Of a DNA stretch of 37,445 bases, positions 33,274 to 37,445 are shown in pieces (positions within the stretch are counted from its first letter, which is position 1; each line of letters begins with the position of its first letter). Below the pieces are notes generated by a model that worked only from the letters and a program-made list of their open reading frames with translations, was not told where the DNA came from and ran no database searches. Source of the DNA: an uncultured Methylococcaceae bacterium (GTDB taxonomy: Bacteria > Pseudomonadota > Gammaproteobacteria > Methylococcales > Methylococcaceae); NCBI GenBank assembly GCA_903911305.1, contig CAIWDB010000206.1, positions 1 through 37,445 on the forward strand. The letters run 5' to 3'. The position numbers and the translations under genes were made by a program.

Positions 33274-36200
33274 TTGACCATTACAGTCATTGAGGGGTTT
33301 GATTACCGTGGCATCCCCGTACTTGCGGCTTATCGGCCTGTGGCAGGCACAGACTGGATGATTGTCGCCAAAATTGACCGCGACGAGGTGCTGGCCCCCC
33401 TGCATACCTTGGTGCTATGGGTAAGCCTGATTGGCTTCGCAGCCCTTTTGGTTTTGGCGGCAGCCGGGTTGATACTTTGGCATCAGCAGAAGCGATTGCA
33501 AAGCCTGGCATTTGAAGTTCAAAAGTCCCAAACGGACACGTTGATCCGGCATTTTTTTGAACTGCCATTCATCGGCATGGCGATGATTTCACCTACAACC
33601 AAAAGCTGGATTCGTTTTAACGACCAATTATGTGCCATCCTAGGCTATTCCCGCGAAGAGTTGTCCCTGAAAAACTGGGCGGAGATGACCCACCCGGACG
33701 ATTTGGAAGATGACGTTGCACAGTTCGGGCGCGTGCTGCAAGGGGAATCCGAAGGCTATCGCATTGACAAACGCTTTATCCGAAAAGACGGCGAAGAAGT
33801 GCACACCACACTGGATGTCGAGTGTGTCCGCACACCCGACGGGACGGTGGACTATTTCGTTGCCACAATAGAAGACATCACAGAAAGACTCCATAAAGAA
33901 ACCGAAATTCTTGCCACACGTAACCAACTGCAAGCTACGCTCGATGCGATGCCCGACTTGTTGTTTGAAGTCGGGTTGGACGGCTTCCTGTACGACTATC
34001 ATTCCCCCCACACCGATCTTCTCGCGTTACCGCCCGAAGCCTTTTTAGGCAGACGGATTGCCGAAGTGCTGCCGCCCGATGTTGCGGAAACCATTATGGC
34101 TGCATTGCTCGAAGCTGATCGGCTAGGTTTCTCGGCAGGAAGGCAGTATGCATTGAACATTGCGGGCGCACAGCGTTGGTTCGAAATATCCATTGCCCGC
34201 AAGCTCACGGCAGACGGGCAGGAACCCCGCTTTGTCATGCTTGCCCGCGACATCACCGAACGTAAGCAGGCCGAAATTAAAATTAAACGACTGACCAATT
34301 TTTATGCAGCACTCAGTCAGTGCAACCAGTCCATTGTGCATTGCAAGGATGAGGCCGAACTCTTCACTGATATCTGCCGTGACGCAGTGGTTTTCGGCCA
34401 AATGAAAATGGCGTGGATCGGCGTTGTAGATTCCGAGTCACAGGAGGTCAGGCCGGTTGCCTCCTTTGGCGACGGAAGCGAGTATTTGCAGGGCATCCAG
34501 ATTTCGACCGATGCTGGCAGCCCGTATGGATGCGGCCCAACCGGCACGTCAATCCGTGATAACCAGCCTTTCTGGTGCCAAGACTTCATGCACGATCCGG
34601 CCACCACGCCATGGCATGAGCGTGACCTGTGCTTTAGCTGGGGCGCGTCGGCCGCGCTGCCCTTGCATCGAAACGGCATTGCCATCGGTGCATTCACCCT
34701 GTATGCGGCGGAAGCCAATGCGTTTGACAAGGCTGCCCAGAACCTGCTTGTGGAAATGTCGCTGGATATTGATTTCGCATTGGACAATTTCGATCGGGAG
34801 GCCGAACGCAAGCGCATTGACGAGAAGCTGCGAGACCGCGAGCGGCGGTTGAGCAACTTGTTTGAACAGGCGGGCGACGGCATCTTCGTCATCACGGCCG
34901 ATCATCGCTATCTCGATGTGAACGCCGAGGGGTTGAGAATGTTGGGGTACAGCCGCGACGAATTGCAGCAGTTGCGACTGCAGGATGTCCTCGCCCCCCA
35001 TGAACGCCCGCGCTTGGTCGAGGAAGTGCCGGCCATGATGGAAGGCACCCCGCATTTGGCAGAATGGGAGCATTTGCGCAAAGACGGTTCGACATTTCCG
35101 GCTGAAGTCAGTGCACGGCCACTCGCTGGAAATCAGTATTTGGCCATTGTGCGCGATCTAACCCAGCGCAAGGAAGCCGAAGCCCGCATCCAATGGCTGG
35201 CCCATTTCGATGCGTTGACAGGGCTGGCAAACCGCACATTGCTCAATGACCGTGCCAGCCATGCACTGGGCATGGCACACAGCAACGGCAGGCATTTGGC
35301 GGTGTTATGCCTTGACCTTGATCATTTCAAGCACATCAACGACACTTTGGGCCAACGCGCCGGTGACGCCTTCTTGATGGAAATAGGCAGGCGCATCGGT
35401 GCGATTGTGCGCCGTGAAGACACGGTTTCGCGCCAAGGCGGGGACGACTTCCTCCTCGTCTTGCCTGATACCGATGCTGAAGGGGTCTTGCCTGTGCTGG
35501 AAAAACTGCTGGAGACAGTTGCTAGTCCGTTTCAACTTGACGAACATGAATTGGTCGTCACCCTCTCCATTGGCGTTGCCATGTACCCGACAGACGGCAG
35601 CGATTTCGAGACATTGGCGAAGCATGCCGATGTGGCGATGTACCGCGCCAAACAATCGGGCCGAAACACCTACCGCTTCTTTAAAGAGGAAATGCAGATG
35701 CGATCTGCTCGCACCCTGCTATTGGAGAACGGCTTGCGCAGGGCATTGGGGCGTGACGAATTGCGCTTGCTCTATCAACCGCTGCTGTCAATGGATGGGA
35801 CTCGCGTCATTGGCGCAGAAGCCCTGCTGCGCTGGCAGTCATCCTCACTTGGTGAAGTCTGCCCTGCCGAGTTCATCCCCGCTGCCGAGCACAGTGGGCA
35901 GATTATCCCCATCGGCGAATGGGTGCTACGCACTGCCGTCCGGCAGATGAAGGCTTGGCTGGACACCGGCCTGCCACCCATGACCATTGCGGTAAACCTT
36001 TCCGCAGTCCAGTTTCGCCACCCCAATCTCCCTCACCTAGTCACCGCCATTCTTGATGAAATAGGTTTGCCGCCACATTGCTTGGAACTCGAACTCACCG
36101 AGGCGGTTGCAATGGACAATCCGATGGAAGCCATCCAAGTGATGGACAATTTGCATCAACACGGCATCCGCATGACAATTGACGACTTTGGCACGGGGTA

Positions 36201-36486
36201 TTCGTCGCTGAATTACCTCAAGCGCTTCCATGTCTACAAGCTCAAGATTGACCAGTCCTTTGTACGCGACATGGCCGAAGACTCGGAAGACAGGGCCATC
36301 GTCAGCGCCGTCATCAATTTGGCGAAAAGCCTGGGTTTGGTAACCATTGCCGAGGGCGTGGAAACAGCAGGGCAACTGGCCTTGTTGCGTGAAATGGGGT
36401 GTAACGAAATGCAGGGCTATTTCTTTAGCGAACCTCTGCCAGCATACCAGTTCAAAGCTTTCGTGGCAGGGCGTGAATTTGGTTGA
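33274..36486 (+). CDS. Membrane sensor with PAS, GAF, GGDEF and EAL domains, 5' truncated
   Basis: A putative bifunctional c-di-GMP enzyme. It opens at a TTG without a ribosome site, directly in the last strand of a periplasmic Cache domain (GFDYRGIPVLAAYRPVAGTDWMIVAKID). The first membrane helix and most of the sensor domain are absent. It then has one membrane helix (about 44-70), PAS (95-205), PAS (215-335), GAF (345-505), PAS (520-630), GGDEF (640-800) and EAL (815-1065). The cyclase motif is GGDDF near residue 723, a conservative change that may or may not keep activity. The phosphodiesterase part is complete: EALLRW, NLSAVQF, ELTEAV, DDFGTGYSSL, KIDQSFV, EGVET. It may be an expressed remnant or a pseudogene. 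Confidence 0.88.
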   Translation: MTITVIEGFDYRGIPVLAAYRPVAGTDWMIVAKIDRDEVLAPLHTLVLWVSLIGFAALLVLAAAGLILWHQQKRLQSLAFEVQKSQTDTLIRHFFELPFIGMAMISPTTKSWIRFNDQLCAILGYSREELSLKNWAEMTHPDDLEDDVAQFGRVLQGESEGYRIDKRFIRKDGEEVHTTLDVECVRTPDGTVDYFVATIEDITERLHKETEILATRNQLQATLDAMPDLLFEVGLDGFLYDYHSPHTDLLALPPEAFLGRRIAEVLPPDVAETIMAALLEADRLGFSAGRQYALNIAGAQRWFEISIARKLTADGQEPRFVMLARDITERKQAEIKIKRLTNFYAALSQCNQSIVHCKDEAELFTDICRDAVVFGQMKMAWIGVVDSESQEVRPVASFGDGSEYLQGIQISTDAGSPYGCGPTGTSIRDNQPFWCQDFMHDPATTPWHERDLCFSWGASAALPLHRNGIAIGAFTLYAAEANAFDKAAQNLLVEMSLDIDFALDNFDREAERKRIDEKLRDRERRLSNLFEQAGDGIFVITADHRYLDVNAEGLRMLGYSRDELQQLRLQDVLAPHERPRLVEEVPAMMEGTPHLAEWEHLRKDGSTFPAEVSARPLAGNQYLAIVRDLTQRKEAEARIQWLAHFDALTGLANRTLLNDRASHALGMAHSNGRHLAVLCLDLDHFKHINDTLGQRAGDAFLMEIGRRIGAIVRREDTVSRQGGDDFLLVLPDTDAEGVLPVLEKLLETVASPFQLDEHELVVTLSIGVAMYPTDGSDFETLAKHADVAMYRAKQSGRNTYRFFKEEMQMRSARTLLLENGLRRALGRDELRLLYQPLLSMDGTRVIGAEALLRWQSSSLGEVCPAEFIPAAEHSGQIIPIGEWVLRTAVRQMKAWLDTGLPPMTIAVNLSAVQFRHPNLPHLVTAILDEIGLPPHCLELELTEAVAMDNPMEAIQVMDNLHQHGIRMTIDDFGTGYSSLNYLKRFHVYKLKIDQSFVRDMAEDSEDRAIVSAVINLAKSLGLVTIAEGVETAGQLALLREMGCNEMQGYFFSEPLPAYQFKAFVAGREFG

Positions 36487-37189
36487 CATCGGCTATGCTA
36501 TTTTGGGCATCAGAGCATATCTTGTGAGAATCGTCCCGGATGGTTAATCAGTTGTTTAGGAATGGCGGGGACATTTGAACAGAAAATTACGGTTTAGAAA
36601 TCAATTCGAAAATTCATCGGGTGCGTTGCACAAGCGGATAAGAACATTTTCAGGGTTTCGGGCATTCCTTGCCGCAGTGCACCCGGATAATTGTTGTAAC
36701 CGCCAATGCCAGGCAAGGCGCGTTGTCTGGCGTTAATGGCCTGTCCGGTAACGTCTATCACTTACGCACTGATAAAAACCATGGGTCTTTAACCGTGCCG
36801 CAAGGCCGAACCCGCGCACGGGCAAATAAACCGCCATTCTGCGCCACTGGGCCCCCCCCAAGGTGTCCAGTTTTCGCGTAGGCGAAAAACGCCCGGATGG
36901 GCCGGGCCGGTTAAGGAAGCGGCCTTGTCTGGCGCAAGCCGCCATCGGCATTTTTACGGGTTCAAACGGCGGCAGAATCGCCAAAATTGAGGCGTTTTTA
37001 TCCATTTTGGCAAACGCCACCCGTCACCTAGGGCGATGTTACTCATTTACGAAGGAATCCTTACGCCTACCCTTTCACGGTTGACATTGGACTGTCCGTA
37101 TCTAAATGGCTGATTTTTTTCTACACTCTTCCGAGAAAAAGGCCATCTCAGTTTTCTTAGATGTCCTTTATATTTTTCTGATTGGCTAA
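36487..37189. other. 700-bp stretch without a recognised gene
   Basis: Short frames on both strands (for example minus 37020-36733) have no family resemblance or ribosome site. The left part shows a run of C at 36851-36858. A minus-strand terminator-like hairpin lies at 36884-36907. No RNA gene was recognised. Confidence 0.5.
36884..36907 (-). terminator. Terminator-like hairpin with T-run on the minus strand
   Basis: GCCCGG (36891-36896) pairs with CCGGGC (36902-36907) around a 5-nt loop. On the minus strand the stem is followed by GTTTTT. No minus-strand gene is visible just upstream, so it may be a leftover of a lost gene or the end of an unseen small RNA. Confidence 0.45.
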
Positions 37190-37307
37190 TTACGCAGCGC
37201 TTGTAATAGCCTTCCTTTGCTTGCGCTTGATCTGATAACCGACCATGCAGAATCCAATCAGCATCATGGCCCATTCTTCGGCTTCTGGTACTGTAGTAAT
37301 ACTGACA
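37190..37307 (-). pseudogene. Orphan PEP-CTERM sorting tail (3' end of a lost exoprotein gene)
   Basis: Minus-strand codons give TTVPEAEEWAMMLIGFCMVG followed by YQIKRKQRKAITSAA and a TAA stop at 37192-37190. This is a complete PEP-CTERM signal: a VPE motif with W, one hydrophobic helix and a basic tail, as recognised by exosortase systems. The frame has a stop at 37321-37319 and no start codon, so only about 40 C-terminal residues remain. The break coincides with the end of the 32-bp repeat at 37308. Confidence 0.75.
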
Positions 37308-37339
37308 TTACAGCGTTTTCAATATCAATTGATTACTTT
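37308..37339 (-). repeat. 32-bp repeat flanking the REP doublet (copy 2)
   Basis: Minus-strand copy of the sequence at 17964-17995, with 30 of 32 positions identical (C/T and A/G changes). It lies 9 bp from a REP palindrome on one side and directly at the broken PEP-CTERM frame on the other. Confidence 0.75.
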
Positions 37340-37348
37340 ATTTGATCC

Positions 37349-37429
37349 GTAGGAGCGGGCCATGCCCGCGATTGTTTGGGCCAAGTCTTCAAAAATAGGC
37401 TATTTATCGCGGGCGTGGCCCGCTCCTAC
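37349..37429. repeat. REP-type inverted doublet (GTAGGAGCGGGCC)
   Basis: GTAGGAGCGGGCCATGCCCG... (37349-37371) and its inverted copy (37407-37429) match at 22 of 23 positions around a 35-nt spacer. Each unit starts with the GTAG tetranucleotide and contains the stem GCGGGC/GCCCGC, as in REP sequences mobilised by RAYT transposases. No RAYT gene is in the window. Confidence 0.75.
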
Positions 37430-37445
37430 ATGTTGCATATATTCA

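Noticed and set aside
36733-37020. Minus-strand 95-codon frame
   Set aside because: Crosses the terminator-like hairpin, has no ribosome site and has a composition typical of random GC-rich translation.

Overview
The window reads like chromosomal DNA of a motile Gram-negative bacterium, most likely a gammaproteobacterium. Evidence: a CheZ phosphatase, a CheY that keeps the E. coli residue numbering (D12, D13, D57, T87, Y106, K109), a proteobacterial fliF-to-fliR export cluster, sigma-28 type promoters, a PEP-CTERM sorting tail and GTAG-type REP palindromes. A methanotroph-like lineage (Methylococcales) would fit, but I infer this from gene style only. GC content is about 50% overall, with a much GC-richer block in the first 2.2 kb and AT-rich patches at 22.9-25.6 kb and 27.4-27.7 kb.

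Layout. (1) 1-3.2 kb, plus strand: the 3' part of a poly-HAMP chemoreceptor with a C-terminal CZB domain, then a bacteriohemerythrin. (2) 3.3-7.3 kb: flgA on the minus strand, then divergently a sigma-28-promoted diguanylate cyclase followed by motA and motB. (3) 7.4-11.3 kb, minus strand: a chemotaxis operon cheR-cheD-cheB-cheY-cheZ behind a near-consensus sigma-28 promoter; cheA and cheW are not in the window. (4) 11.5-22.7 kb, minus strand: fliF-fliG-fliH-fliI-fliJ-fliK-fliM-fliN-fliO-fliP-fliQ-fliR-flgB-flgC, tightly packed except for a REP doublet between fliI and fliJ; fliE and fliL are absent. (5) 23.0-25.3 kb: a cyclic-nucleotide-binding/HDOD protein, a long gap holding a palindromic MITE-like repeat, and a small unknown protein. 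(6) 25.6-27.4 kb: a phosphate transporter pair (DUF47/PhoU-like protein plus Pit). (7) 27.4-30.06 kb: a plasmid-style parA-parB operon with a repeat-rich leader and a perfect 34-bp palindrome at its end. (8) 30.1-33.2 kb: accessory debris with an ISAs1-family transposase remnant, a small Cys-rich protein, a MazF-type toxin-antitoxin pair and a frameshifted IS701-like transposase remnant. (9) 33.27-36.49 kb: a large PAS/GAF/GGDEF/EAL sensor whose 5' end is missing beside the IS debris. (10) 36.5-37.4 kb: non-coding DNA with an orphan PEP-CTERM tail and a second REP doublet.

How the parts work together: receptors signal through a kinase outside the window to CheY. CheR, CheB and CheD adapt the receptors and CheZ resets CheY. 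CheY-P binds FliM/FliN/FliG at the switch built on the FliF ring, and MotA/MotB supply torque. A diguanylate cyclase under the same sigma factor, together with the GGDEF/EAL sensor, suggests c-di-GMP control of motility. I did not find a clearly undescribed defence or biosynthetic system. The least explained features are the composite REP repeat shared by two sites, the parAB locus with an unusual ParB motif and repeated ATTAGC boxes, and the small Cys-rich protein.
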